From positions 13,619,955 to 13,683,954 of the forward strand of contig OZ025869.1 of assembly GCA_964019415.1 (NCBI GenBank): 64,000 nt of DNA, read 5' to 3'. The notes beneath the pieces are model-generated. The model was not told the origin of the DNA. It was given only the letters and a program-made list of their open reading frames with translations, and did not search any database. This DNA comes from Ianthella basta (lineage: Eukaryota; Porifera; Demospongiae; Verongiida; Ianthellidae). This document shows, in pieces, positions 9,542-21,061 of this stretch; positions within the stretch are counted from its first letter, which is position 1, and each line of letters opens with the position of its first letter. Both the position numbers and the translations under genes were made by a program.

Positions 9542-11388
9542 TCAATAGCTGGAATGTGGGCATGCAGTACGCAGCAGTATATGAGGCCTAGCTAGGTGTG
9601 GCATAATAATAATGTTAAGGTTACCATGCAAATGAATGATAAAAAGATATGGTACATTTGCTGCAATTTGTACAAAGGGAATGCAGCCATGTGAACACGG
9701 AACAGGTACAATATAAATTGTGCTTTCACTATATTAGGTGTCAGCTCGCCTATATCCCCCCTTCCCCCCATGTCCCTCATGCACACACAGAACACTTGTG
9801 GTTTCACTAGATATATGGATACTGGAATAGTCATAAACCAAAGGTCCAGAGCCGGTAAATATATACAATGAATCAAGAGAAACACACACAGCCATTGGCT
9901 GCACAAGTACGAAGTTACTTCGCTGAAAGAATTATTAATACATCATTTCCAATAACATAGACTTCCAATGCTAAGCTAAAATAATATTCATTTGTTCTGG
10001 AGAAAGCCCACAAAGAACTCCTTCCAGTCTCATGAATCCACTTATTGCAAACTGGAGAGAAAAGAGACAAGAGAACAGCAGCACTAGTCCACTGACTGAC
10101 AACACAACGACATAGTGAGCAGTAGTGTCATCTCAACGTCATCATCATCACATGAAGAGCATGCAATGAGATGACATGTGCTGACACACACCATAAGATG
10201 ACGTGTGATCTGTCAACATCAATCTTGTCTACAGAACACTGAGTGGTAGCCAGTTTGTGAACACATACCAAGGCTCAAACCAGGCCCCAGGAAATCCTTC
10301 ATTCTTGCCACACATCTGACCTTAATCTTGTGTATAGAGCACTAACTGAGCAGTGTGTGAATATAGCATGCATATGTGTTCCCAAACTAGATGTGTGTTG
10401 ACAATGAGAGTTGGAGAGAAATGGGTCATGTTACAGTACTGTGATGTGCATTGAATTGGAAGTGGAATAGCCAGCTGATATGATTAACAGTAATGATTAT
10501 TCCAATTACAGCCCACCCAATTCATGTATGCGCTCATAGGTACCAACAATGGGCAGAACCACCACGTTTGATGTCCTATATGCATGCTGATTATACAGGC
10601 TCAGAAATGGGTTCCCTAATTGTAAATCTGTTAATGATGACATACAAAGATCTGCTGCAATCACAGACTTGGCGTGTGAAGACCTCAGGACTGCCCAATC
10701 AATTTACTCAAGGTGGACTACAAGATGTGAATAATTCAAAGTGACTGTACATGTACGTATGACTGTGTACTCTTTATCTGTGGTGTTTCTATGTACATAA
10801 CAGTGCCTCATTGGGCTACTCCCTAGTGCTTCTGTTGTTGCACACGTGCACTCTAATATTGATATACATAATCTTAAGGCCTATATAATTGCATCTAACA
10901 TACATTACTGAAAGCGTTGCACAACTTAAGAAATCGAACAGCACTTAAGTTCCTTGTGGCCATGAAGCATCAGCACTACGTAGCAGCTGTATATAGCTAT
11001 ACATAGTCAGCTAGTCATGTCATGCAAATGCTAATCATAGATGTGCCATCAATTACAGTAGTGAGGATCTTCCTCTGGATCATCTCAAGCAGGACCTTGT
11101 TTCTGAAGGGATGCATAGTGCAGTATGATTCTCACATCACATACCCAACTTGTGCTACACAAAGCTATATTATAGCCATAGTGGAGTAGCGATAATATAG
11201 ATTATGTATTATGCAAATGAACATCAATTGATATATTTTCTCACTTGCAATGGCTCATACGTAGCTAATTAACTATAACTACTACGTACTTATACACATT
11301 CATACAAACAACTATTATGAATACTTTGCATTCATGAAATTCGTACACAGTATGCATGTGACTATTGAAAAAGCAAATCAGGAGCTCT
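9542..11388. other. Intergenic region with duplicated blocks, no gene supported
   Basis: Bases 9970-10100 resemble 25980-26110, and 10310-10470 resemble 26690-26825 and in part 23945-24010. These blocks share the phrase gtgttgacaatgagagttgg. They are flanking DNA copied with the receptor units. An open frame at 10493-10744 has no recognisable domain and no splice support. The rest shows nothing I can name. Confidence 0.5.
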
Positions 11389-14300
11389 TCACGACACTGA
11401 CTCCTCCACTGGTGTAGTAGGACTGGTACCCACTGGACTCAATGTAGCACCCACATTGGCAATATTTGGTGGCCGTTCAACTGACACCAGCTCCTTACCA
11501 GTGGTAGAGTCACAAAGTTGCATACCAATGATTGAAAATTCACCTTCCTGCATGCTTCTGCATACAAAGAGAAGTACATAGCTATGCTTGAACACATGAC
11601 CATAGTCTCGCATGCCAGACCCCCCTGCGGAAGGGTCTTGTAGTATTGAATAAGCCAACTTGTGCCTTAGGAATGTAATTTCTGCAAAATTTTAACTCTT
11701 GCACAATGTCGCCCATAGTGCAGCACAATGGTGAGTGAAGTATCGAGTGCCCAAATTTGCATTGTTCTGCTTGTTGGGCCTGTTCTTGCTTTGCTTTCAG
11801 AGTGTACCCAAGCAAAGTCGCAGTGCAACCAACTATACCTTCAAGCAAGCCAGTGCCTTGTTTCTGAATATAGGCTGGCGTCAGATAGCAAATGGCGAAT
11901 CTGATTGGCCAGAACAGGGTCCTGGCCAATCAGATGGCCAAAGTCCTGGGCAGAAATTGGTGAACACAATAATACCAGATCCTTCCACAAGGGGCTCTGG
12001 CGCACGAGACTAGTCTACAAATTAAATGCACAAACAAATCCTGCCTGAGAGTTTCATAATTAAGTTTCATGTAAACATACACTAGCCATGGTAAGCACTC
12101 ATGCAGCATAATCACATCAGCAAATATTTTGAGTTAATAACTTGTGGGGCGCTAGGGCACCCCTGAACTCGAACTACTTGCTGGCAACTTCATCGTGTAT
12201 GTTCAATAGTTCACCACCAACAACCAATCCATTCACCCCTTTCCAAGAATGTCACTGACTAGTCAGTGCTCGGTGTGGGAGTTTCAAAGGAGGCTCTGGT
12301 TAGAGCTCGCATTGGTATAAAAAGGGGGATCATCATTCCACTAATGCTGCTCTTCCTTGTGACATTTCCTTATAAAAGGACTGATCTGACACCATCGTAA
12401 CTTGCCTTACTGTAGATCACTTGCTGATATGTATATAGCAGAATTGGTACATGTACATGCATGGCAACCTTGTGAACTGTTTTCATTCTTGTTCAAATGC
12501 TATACACACTAATTAAGACCACATCGGCGGAGATGGACAAAGATTCTGAGAATATGATGTTGTGTACTGGAAGTTTTGCAAGTTTATCAAAAATTTTTTA
12601 ACCTTGGTTGTCTTAACTTTAGTTGGAGAGGTTGTCAATGTCAAGCACCATGTTTTAAGGATTGCACAATTCAAAAGCTACTGTTGCTTGACCCACAATT
12701 TTCCTTCCCGCCTCTTCAATGTTTTGTGCATACATGGGGTCACAAGCTTGCTGGACTAGAGAGCGAGGAGCGCGGCCATTTTACAATGTCCAACTGTGAT
12801 AATTGGAGCTGTATCTCACAAAAGAGTCTTTTGTTAAGCTTTTTAAGAATATCAATCTATTAACACATTATACATGATTACAAACATAAAGCCATATGAA
12901 TACCTGAGTCTGAAAATATAGTTCTATAGGGGCAAGAAGGCACCCCATAAATGCATACAAATAGTATTACACTTTTACTACAGGCATGCAAACAAATATA
13001 GTGTGACCATGCTACATTCACTCAAATGCAGTAATGCCCACTTCACTTGCAATTGGCCCGCCAAATAAATCATGCATGGAACCTACCTTTCGCTTTGCTC
13101 TTGCTGGAAGACCTTTCCTTCTGCTGCACTAGGTTCCTGCGCAAGAGCTCCGGACTCAACTAGATTCTCGCTGGAAGGAACCGTTGTAGACTGACTCTCC
13201 TCCATGTCTGTTACGTCTGCTTCTTCTACTTCCTCAAGCAGTTTCGGCTGCTCATCAGCTTCCAAATCAGGAGATAGACTGGCCTGTAGTAGATGAATAT
13301 GGATATACATATAAGTACGTGTACAACAGTGTATTGGCAAGAATTATAATGAAACATTTTACTGGCTCTGCCATAGCGAATCAATTCAGTTTTTGCACTC
13401 ATTCATCTGATCAAGTAATAAGGTGTACATGGCTAGATTAACACCAAGCCTGGTCACGGCCACATCAAGTGCCAATTGGTCCCCAATTAATTGGTGGAAC
13501 AGGAGGCAAAAAAACTAGGCTTGAGCACCTGTATGTTGGATGCTACTGACCTTACATCGTGGAGCGACCAAGGTTGGGGTTAGTCTTGCCATGTTTTCAT
13601 TTGTTTACAGTTTTCACACTGTCACTATCCTTCTGTATTGTGGGTGAAACTATGATTTAACATCAATACGAAACAGATGTTGCCACCCAATCATGTTCAA
13701 AGTGGTTGCTTGGCAACATCCGGAAGCTGCTTGCCAAGTGCTGCTGGTTGAAGAGTGAAATTATATCTGAAAAGGCCTTCCAGCACAGAGGTAAACCTCC
13801 AGCATTTGTCAACCTGTATGCAGAGTTAAGTACCTTTTTTGTCGTTTACACACCAGTTGTCTATAAGCATAACAGGCAAAATTATACATCTGCATACAAG
13901 CTGGAATTCACACCAGATTCAATTGGAAGCTGGCCCAGAGCAGCTTTTCTTAGGACATACTAAGCCCAAATTGTGCATGCAGCTTTTATATCACATGTTT
14001 CTAATAATATATTACAGCAATCAGCTCTATTCATAGGCATTTGAGAGGTCATTTACTGTTTGATCTGGACCACAGGGACCATTCAGCTGATGAAATAGTA
14101 GCAAAAGTTTCTGACCAGTCACCCTAAGTTACGCTGTGATATAGTGGAATCCACATCTCAAATGTCAAAGAGACCTTGCCAGTTCATGAATCCCAATTCA
14201 GTGCCAAAGAGATCGAAGATGGGCACTAATACATACAGCAGGGTTAGAATGCTTGTGATTCAGAAGATAATACATAATATATAATACAGTATATCCAAGG

Positions 14301-17300
14301 AAATAGGGCTATGTGCAGTATAATAATTATAGCCATGTAAGGAAACCAAATATTACACAATTTTACCGAGGCTGCACATTGTCATTGATCATTGTACAAA
14401 TGTGAGATGACATCATAATAGATAGCCCTTTCAAAATTCATTTAAAGTGATACCAATACCACTTGTGCCTGTGGTTTCATATTGAAAGCTTGCTCTAGCT
14501 TTTTAAACTGTAACTCTCCAGAGTCACTGTCGTGGGCTCTTTGTTATAATATTATAGTGCGGAAGTGTTAGATTAGCTATCTATATAGCTACATAGCCAA
14601 ATCATCTTACACTCACACACATGGTACCAGTTCTTATAGCAATTTAGTCAAAAGAGTAGAATCATTCGTGTCATGCATGTTGGATATAATAACATCACCT
14701 ACTTGGACAGCTTGTGTCCATGTACACGCATACCCACACACGCACACAGGGTATCCATAATACCTGCACATCCAGCAAATGCGTGCCTTGTGTCAGCTGA
14801 AGAATGTCATGCTCAAGATCTCGTACTCTGGAACACTTCATTAACAATGTTCGCTCCATAGTCTATATACAGAGTAATGGGATGTATAATATAGATTATC
14901 ACACCAGTTGAACTACCGTTGTGTGTATGCAAGCATGCACAATGTTAAGTATGCAGATAATTATAGGTACTTAAATCACAGTAACAGATACTGCACACCT
15001 CCATGCTTTCCTTCAATGATTTATTCTCTTCAATCAGAGTAAGAATATCATCATCCTTATTTGCCACAATGGTGCCAAACTCCTCTTTGAGATAATTCCT
15101 TCTTTGTTTTATGGATGAACCTCTCTTACTTCCCTTTCTCTTGGCCTCAGGTTGAATGAAAACAAAATATGGCAGTATACTTATTGTGTTGCTACAGTCA
15201 CAATGAATGGTGAAGTATGAAAAATGTCTAGATCTAGGTCAACCTTCAAAACAACAAGTATTTAGAGTTAAAAAAAATAGTGGGGCTACCGCCCCAACTC
15301 GAAATACTTGCTCCCCCCGGTCGCTGCTGTGCTATCAATATATACTAACTATTGCAACTAATTCTGTGCAATTCATCAACACACTATCAGTATGAGCCTA
15401 AGTCACCAAAATGAAGTCAAACCAACCCTACCTTCCATTGCCACCGTGAGGGTGAGTGCTGAGGAGAATAAGGAAGCTCTTGGGAAGAGATATTTACAGA
15501 AGCGAAATCCCGTAGTAAAAAATTTGCACAGGAGAGTTACTGGTAAATTCTCAATGGACCTCTAGCCACTGATCGCTACACAAACCTTACAGGCACGAAA
15601 GACGTGCAAACTGCTCGCTCGCAAGTTATACGTTAACTTCAAAGAGCATTGTCCACTCTGAATTGCCTCAAAATGCTTCTAGCTATAGACCCTAGCTTTA
15701 TTAAGCCAATGTTACTAGCAGCATCATCGCTTCAAAGACGGTCATCAACCGCCCAGAAGAGGGAGTTTTAGAGGTTCTCCAGCATTCTCCGTCACGTCAC
15801 AGAAAATTTGGGCAGACCCCATACCACCAGGCGTGTCAATTTCTTTCCCACCTAAACTGCAAAACTGCAGGAATGTCAGGGACATGAGACTAGAATCAAC
15901 CCACAGCTAGATCTCAACCATGCATGATCTCACTCACACACATCTTCTGGTGCCCATTTATATGTCTGTTCAATTTGGTTAGCTTTTGTTCTTGTACAGA
16001 CATTGAAATGGTATGAATGGCAGTAATTACCCTGTGTGCAGCATGCGCAGCAGGGTTAAATAATCGGTTGCGCCTGTTTTATACAATATTCATATTTGCA
16101 CTGTATGTACATGTATATGTGACCGGAATTCAGGGCTGTTTCGTGTCTAGCAGCTGGCAAAGCGCCGAAACACTTCACTTTCTAATCTCTCTGCATATCA
16201 TATGAAGAAAAACTAGTCAGCTACACTCGGTAAGTAAGTAGATGAAAAGCTATTCCTTCGTCTTCAATTGATGCGCACCTGTGTAAAAACACCATTTAAT
16301 AGTTATGTCATCAAATAAGGGCGACCAGATTGCATGTGGGCCATCCAGCCCACTTCCGGCGGCCATTTTAATGGTCTGCTCCCTTACATTTTTACAGAGG
16401 CAGGTCCATTAACTATGCAGCCCACTTCCGGCGGCCATTTCATTGATCTGGTAATATGTTTTTACAGAGGACAGGACACAAAAAGGTGCCATATGCATGT
16501 TGACCAGACCGTGCTCTCTCATGTTTTATAGCCCAAGTCGGGCGACCATTTTAATGATCTGGTCCTATGTTTTTACAGCGCACAGGGTATGCATTCTATG
16601 AACTCTAGTTAATGTATATATCTATGTGGTACACCACACAATTTTTGTGACCCTGAAAATATTTCTTCATTCTCTGTAACTGTGGTACCTTTGAATTGAA
16701 CATTGTGGAATCATCTTGTTGCTGGTCTTGCACAGGAGTTGCCATCTGCGCCTCTGTTAAATTGACTGGCTTAGCATTGAACTTTTCCACCTTAGTAGAT
16801 AACTGTATGAAGGTAAGTTGCAAAATACGTATAAGGAGCACAAACCAGAAGCTACTGATAGTAGTGGGATTACCAGCAACTGCATTTCTACAGATTTCTC
16901 TTGCAATTCTTCAATTTCTTTCTGTAGGTACAACCGAATGAACTGATCATGAACTACAAACAGAGTTTTGTATTGCACATCACATCATGCACCAGACATG
17001 AGTGTATTAAACATTAGGCAGGCTTACCTCCCGGCTACGGGATCTCATTTCAGCATCAAGCATTGTTTGAAGTATATTCTGCAGGAAGTGGGTGCAAATG
17101 CAGCACCATTATCTGAATTAATGCTATTAACATCAAAATACGTATGTAACAGTGCATGCATGCATATCATTGTTGTATGAGATTGAGTATAGATGAAAGA
17201 CTCAGGAAGCAGACAATAATGTGCACATTATTTTAATTAGAGCATATATATGTAGGTCACAGGTTCAGCAGTGGCTGGTGTCAAATTTCCCTTCCTTACA

Positions 17301-20300
17301 GTCGTGCAATTCTTTGATTCAAATCATGCCTTTTGTTATGCATGGGATTTGAGACGTTCTTCCAAGATTCCGGAATGCTGCAGAATGCCTATTTAATCAC
17401 TTGTCAAGACCTCTTTTGGCTCTCATTCATGGTGGTGCAACGACCAAACGGCTAACCGATGCTCAGACTGACATAACACACACAGAAGTCACTATTTTCT
17501 GAACGCAAAGGTTAGTAATCGCTTTACTGCTGGATGAGACCTCTAAACTAGGTTCTGAATGTATGTGCATGGTGGCACATTCTACTTTCTTCATCACATC
17601 GACACTTGCCAACGGGTATATTGTACAAGTACAAATGTACCAGTGAAACGGATAACCAAAACTGCCTTGGCAGTCCGTGCTACTGAAAAAGAGTTGATAA
17701 ATGTGAGCGGATTTGAGAAAAGGGACCAATTCGCGCTATGTATAAAGTGTCACTACGGGCGAAAACACGCAAACGAGTCGTGTTTCCAGTAAAGTCGGAT
17801 TACTGCATCATACGCACCTGTGGTATAGACCCAACATCCTGGCCAAGTTTGAAACGCCTAGTCCTTTCCAGCGCTTCAAACCAGGAAGACTAGTTACGCC
17901 GTCGCCATGTTTACGGATATAAAAACGGAAGGGTTACGGGCCGTTTTCTCGTAATTGCACCGAGCGTATTTCGTACTTTGAGCAAGCATAACTCGGGAAC
18001 GGGAGCAGCTATTGAAGCGCAACAAAATGCAACAGAGACCCCATCAACTGTGCTGTGACTCAGTACCACTAACTCAAAATCGATTTTTAGCGCGAAATGG
18101 TCCCTTTTCTCAAATCCGCTCACAAATGGTAATGCATATTTATGCTATTTGGCAATGGCCACCTTATAATCTTATTAAGCAGTTGTCCCCAAACACAATG
18201 GGTCACTTGTAGGGGCGCATGTGAGTTATGGCAATGTGAACAATGTAACCGCATGCACGTTGAAAATTTGGCTTCCGTATTCCCTCTCATTTCTCTGTCA
18301 GATCAAGCCCGATTTGTGCAAGCTTGGCATCAATGTGAACTCCAATCCTTGTGCTACAATAGCGTCCTTTCAAATTGAGAATAATCGTTCTTTCTTCCGA
18401 GATATGGCATTGTTAGTAACTACAGTAAAACAGCACTAATCGTCGTGGTGGCGAGAGTGAGGCTGAATTCGAAACAAAGGGTATGGGCCGATACACAATC
18501 AAATACTCTACCTTTTGCATGTGAGCGCTTTTCCTAACTAATTCTGCTGTAAAGTTACATCGATAAATGTAACTTCTCTCCCACCCTCCAAATGTTGCGC
18601 ACCTTTTAACTCTTCACAGAAGCATCTGATCGCAAGCGCTCACATGGAAAAGTTAGATCTTTTTCTTGTCTTTCGAAATCAATCTTCACCGTGCGTCAAT
18701 TGCCACGCGAAGATTTGCTGCGAAGACTCGTTGTTTATCTTCACTGGCAGCCATTGTCACGTGACTTTCCCGTGACACCCTGCTGAAATGTCGTAACACT
18801 TACTTGTAGAGCTTTGGGAAAGGACTGCGTAGCCATTTCAAGGCAGCGCGGCAATGTCTATCTGCCATCAGGAACGGTTACCTTCGCAATTGAAGCAGAT
18901 TCATTCGACGAATCCCGCGTTGTTGTACAATTTGTTATGCGAATCACACGCAAGTCACGCGGGGTCACGTGCGTAACCACGGTAACGCCGAAGAATGTGG
19001 TAAAACCGCACGGTTCACGCTGTATAAACAAACTTGCTAGCAGATAACATATCCCACAAGCGGGTGTACAAACTTGTTTACAGTTATCTACATTTGTTTA
19101 CAAATTTATAGTACAAATATCTGCAAGTAAACCAAAGTTTGGACAACTACTATTCAATAATATGTCTCAGCAGATGTAATAATAATGCTTAGGATATATA
19201 AGCTATAAATTTTCCTGATTTATCTCTGGAACAGATTCATAGACGAAATGCAGCCATTGAAAGCTTGCATGTAAACATGTGCATCATTTGACATTCTGAT
19301 ACGTTAATGAGGCCCAATAAAGGAGTGAAGCAACCATTGCTGCTTTGGCAGGAGTGAGAATCAGTCAGTTGAGCATAAATCATGCTAGAATGATTACTTA
19401 AATGCTTGACTCTCCATAGCTTGTAATATGCCTTCATATACAGTGTGCACACACATACCATTCCCCATGGAAGTGTGATTGCATGCTAGCCTCAGTTATA
19501 GCACCAGTTCAGTGTAGTGGGCAGGCTTGGCATTACACTATTCTAGTGATTAATGGGCCCAAACATTCCAATGTATTTATTTAAATGACTTCGATTCTCT
19601 TTGCGTCTTAAAATACTTGCAAATACATGTTTTGCCCTTAGTATTCTTGTCTAGCCAGAAGTCCTGCTATTAGGTGCTATAGGAGTGCTCTGCAGCATAT
19701 GGTCATGTTGTACTGTCACACGCAGTTTAAACTGAATGGTCAACACGCACAAAGTAACCACTGCACAGCCTTATAGCTAATGTCAAACGTTTGACTGAAC
19801 AACCTGCAGTAGATACTAAAATGCATGCATGTGGCACAATGCACAACTTACTACTCCCAATGTTGGGAGCACAATCTCCAAATGAGAAGCTTTGGGCCTC
19901 TGTTTTGCGTCATCACTGATGCACAGCAGGATGAAGTGTTTCAATGGATGCAAATCACTCATTTTGCCAAGGTCCTCCCCCCTGCGCTCGACTTCAGGTG
20001 TAACTCCAATACCAACAATGCTTGAAATGGGTGGTTGCTGGGTTCCGATTTCCAGCATCAACACACCGAGGGAGAACATATCCAAGCTTTCATCGTACTT
20101 GGAGTTCCCATCTCCCAACGCTTCTGGTGGCATGAATGATACCATTCCTGGAAGATCAGTAGTAAGGTACAAATCCTGCTTCAGTTTTGACTGTCCAAAG
20201 TCTCCAATTTTCGCCACTCCGCTAAAGGTAAACATCACATTCTTATCATTTAGGTCACGGTGAATCATGGGAGGGTTCAGCTGGTGAAGGAAGGCAACTC

Positions 20301-21061
20301 CTTGAGTGATCTCCAGAGAAATGCGGATTTGTTCTTGATTGTCAAGATTGCCTCTGCGTCTTTCCAGAAATTGTCGGAGGTTTTCACTCATTTTCTCCAT
20401 CACTAAAATAGGCTCTAGTGCTTTGTCTTTGTAGGCTCCACGGAACTCTATAAGGGAGCACGAAAGACTTGCTTACTACATGCCTGCATACGTACAAGAA
20501 TGTTGCCCTTAATGACTTATAGAGAATGAACACCATGCATACTGTGTCCCTTCTAACCCTTTTCTATCACACCATTATCACTGATTGTATACCCCTGTTT
20601 TAATAATGATGTGGTCCCCCCCCCCCCCCCCCAGGTGCCGAGTGAGAACAGGCTAATGACAATGCATCACTATGTGAAGCGCTACATGCTACACGACGCT
20701 TTGTAGACGCCATGCATGCGTAGCTATACCCCCGAAATTGTAGTGTAAAATGGTTACATATAGCTACGTATCTATAGCCATGTATCTAGTTATGCATACT
20801 TGTAAAACACTCACCGATAACATGGGGGTGTTCTATTGCCTTGAGCCTTTCGCATTCTTCGAAAAAGCTCCGCAAAGTATTTTCTCCGCCCTCCGCATCC
20901 ATGAGCAACTGATGAACCTTCTTCACCGCGACCGGTTGTCCACCAAGCCGTCCCTCGTGTACGACGCCCCATGCTCCTCTGTTTATCTCACGGCCGATCG
21001 TCAAGTTCGACGGTACAGGCGGCAATGGAAGCTTGTCAATCAACTTCACAAGTTGAGCCAT
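11389..21061 (-). CDS. TKL-type protein kinase with C-terminal coiled coil
   Basis: Minus-strand exons in gene order: 21061-20815, 20447-19852, 17078-17028, 16921-16874, 16802-16689, 15145-14999, 14862-14764, 13283-13087, 11557-11389. All phases agree and give 555 residues starting MAQLVKL. The kinase (about residues 25-280) has REINRGAWGVV, VAVKKVH, EECERLKAI, HRDLNDKN, DFGQSKL, PPEAL and KQRPKA, so it looks active. HRDLNDKN and GVLMLEIGTQQ point to the tyrosine-kinase-like group, probably Ser/Thr specific. The remainder is charged: MLDAEMRSRSRE and KEIEELQEKS look like coiled coil, then a basic KRKGSKRGSS stretch and an acidic segment. An upstream in-frame stop supports the chosen ATG. Small exons 3 to 9 rest on splice motifs and phase only, and the downstream part could be a separate gene (see 18804-18836). 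Confidence 0.68.
11603..12012. mobile_element. MITE with TAGTCTCG...CGAGACTA ends
   Basis: Imperfect inverted repeats of about 45 bases end the element: tagtctcgcatgccagac on the left pairs with the complement of ctggcgcacgagacta on the right. The outer TA on both sides is probably the target duplication, as in mariner-type elements. It lies in the last intron of the minus-strand kinase gene and has no coding capacity. The open frames crossing it are shadows. Confidence 0.7.
16330..16585. repeat. Three-copy imperfect tandem repeat in an intron
   Basis: Three units of about 80-100 bases each hold a cccacttccggcggccattt-like core (near 16350, 16420 and 16531) followed by a gatctg or ggtctg phrase and then atgtttttacag or acatttttacag. 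The third copy is more diverged (cccaagtcgggcgaccattt). It lies in an intron of the minus-strand kinase gene. No function is evident. Confidence 0.65.
17703..18123. mobile_element. MITE with 35-base inverted repeats and AAAT target duplication
   Basis: The left end gtgagcggatttgagaaaag (17703 onward) and the right end cttttctcaaatccgctcac (to 18123) are complements, and the match extends to about 35 bases with one difference. AAAT directly flanks both ends (17699-17702 and 18124-18127), a likely target-site duplication. The 421-base element has no transposase and is non-autonomous. It sits in the large intron of the minus-strand kinase gene. Confidence 0.82.
18804..18836 (-). other. Possible alternative first exon of the coiled-coil part
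   Basis: On the minus strand an ATG in good context (gaaATGGCT) opens MATQSFPKALQ and runs straight into a strong donor gtaagt, in phase 0. The next downstream exon (17078-17028) is also phase 0, so the product would be MATQSFPKALQ joined to NILQTMLDAEM and the rest of the coiled coil, without the kinase. It could be an alternative start of the kinase gene or the true start of a separate gene. Confidence 0.45.
18837..19060 (-). promoter_or_regulatory. CpG-rich candidate promoter inside the kinase gene
   Basis: This stretch has far more CpG than its AT-rich surroundings and contains an E-box-like tcacgtg near 18963, with another palindrome gtcacgtgac at 18756-18765 just downstream of the candidate start. 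It lies directly upstream, on the minus strand, of the ATG at 18836. No TATA box is seen. The promoter role is inferred from composition and position only. Confidence 0.4.

Noticed and set aside
10493-10744. 83-codon open frame
   Set aside because: No domain, no splice support, and adjacent sequence is duplicated intergenic DNA.
12316-12379. Two TATA-like motifs, tataaaaagg and ttataaaagg
   Set aside because: They lie in an intron of the minus-strand gene with no gene downstream on the plus strand, so a promoter cannot be supported.
12144-15320. Two similar phrases, gtggggcgctagggcacccc near 12146 and gtggggctaccgccccaactcg near 15281
   Set aside because: Each is followed by a tcgaa.tacttgct phrase, which may mark ends of a small repeat, but boundaries could not be defined.
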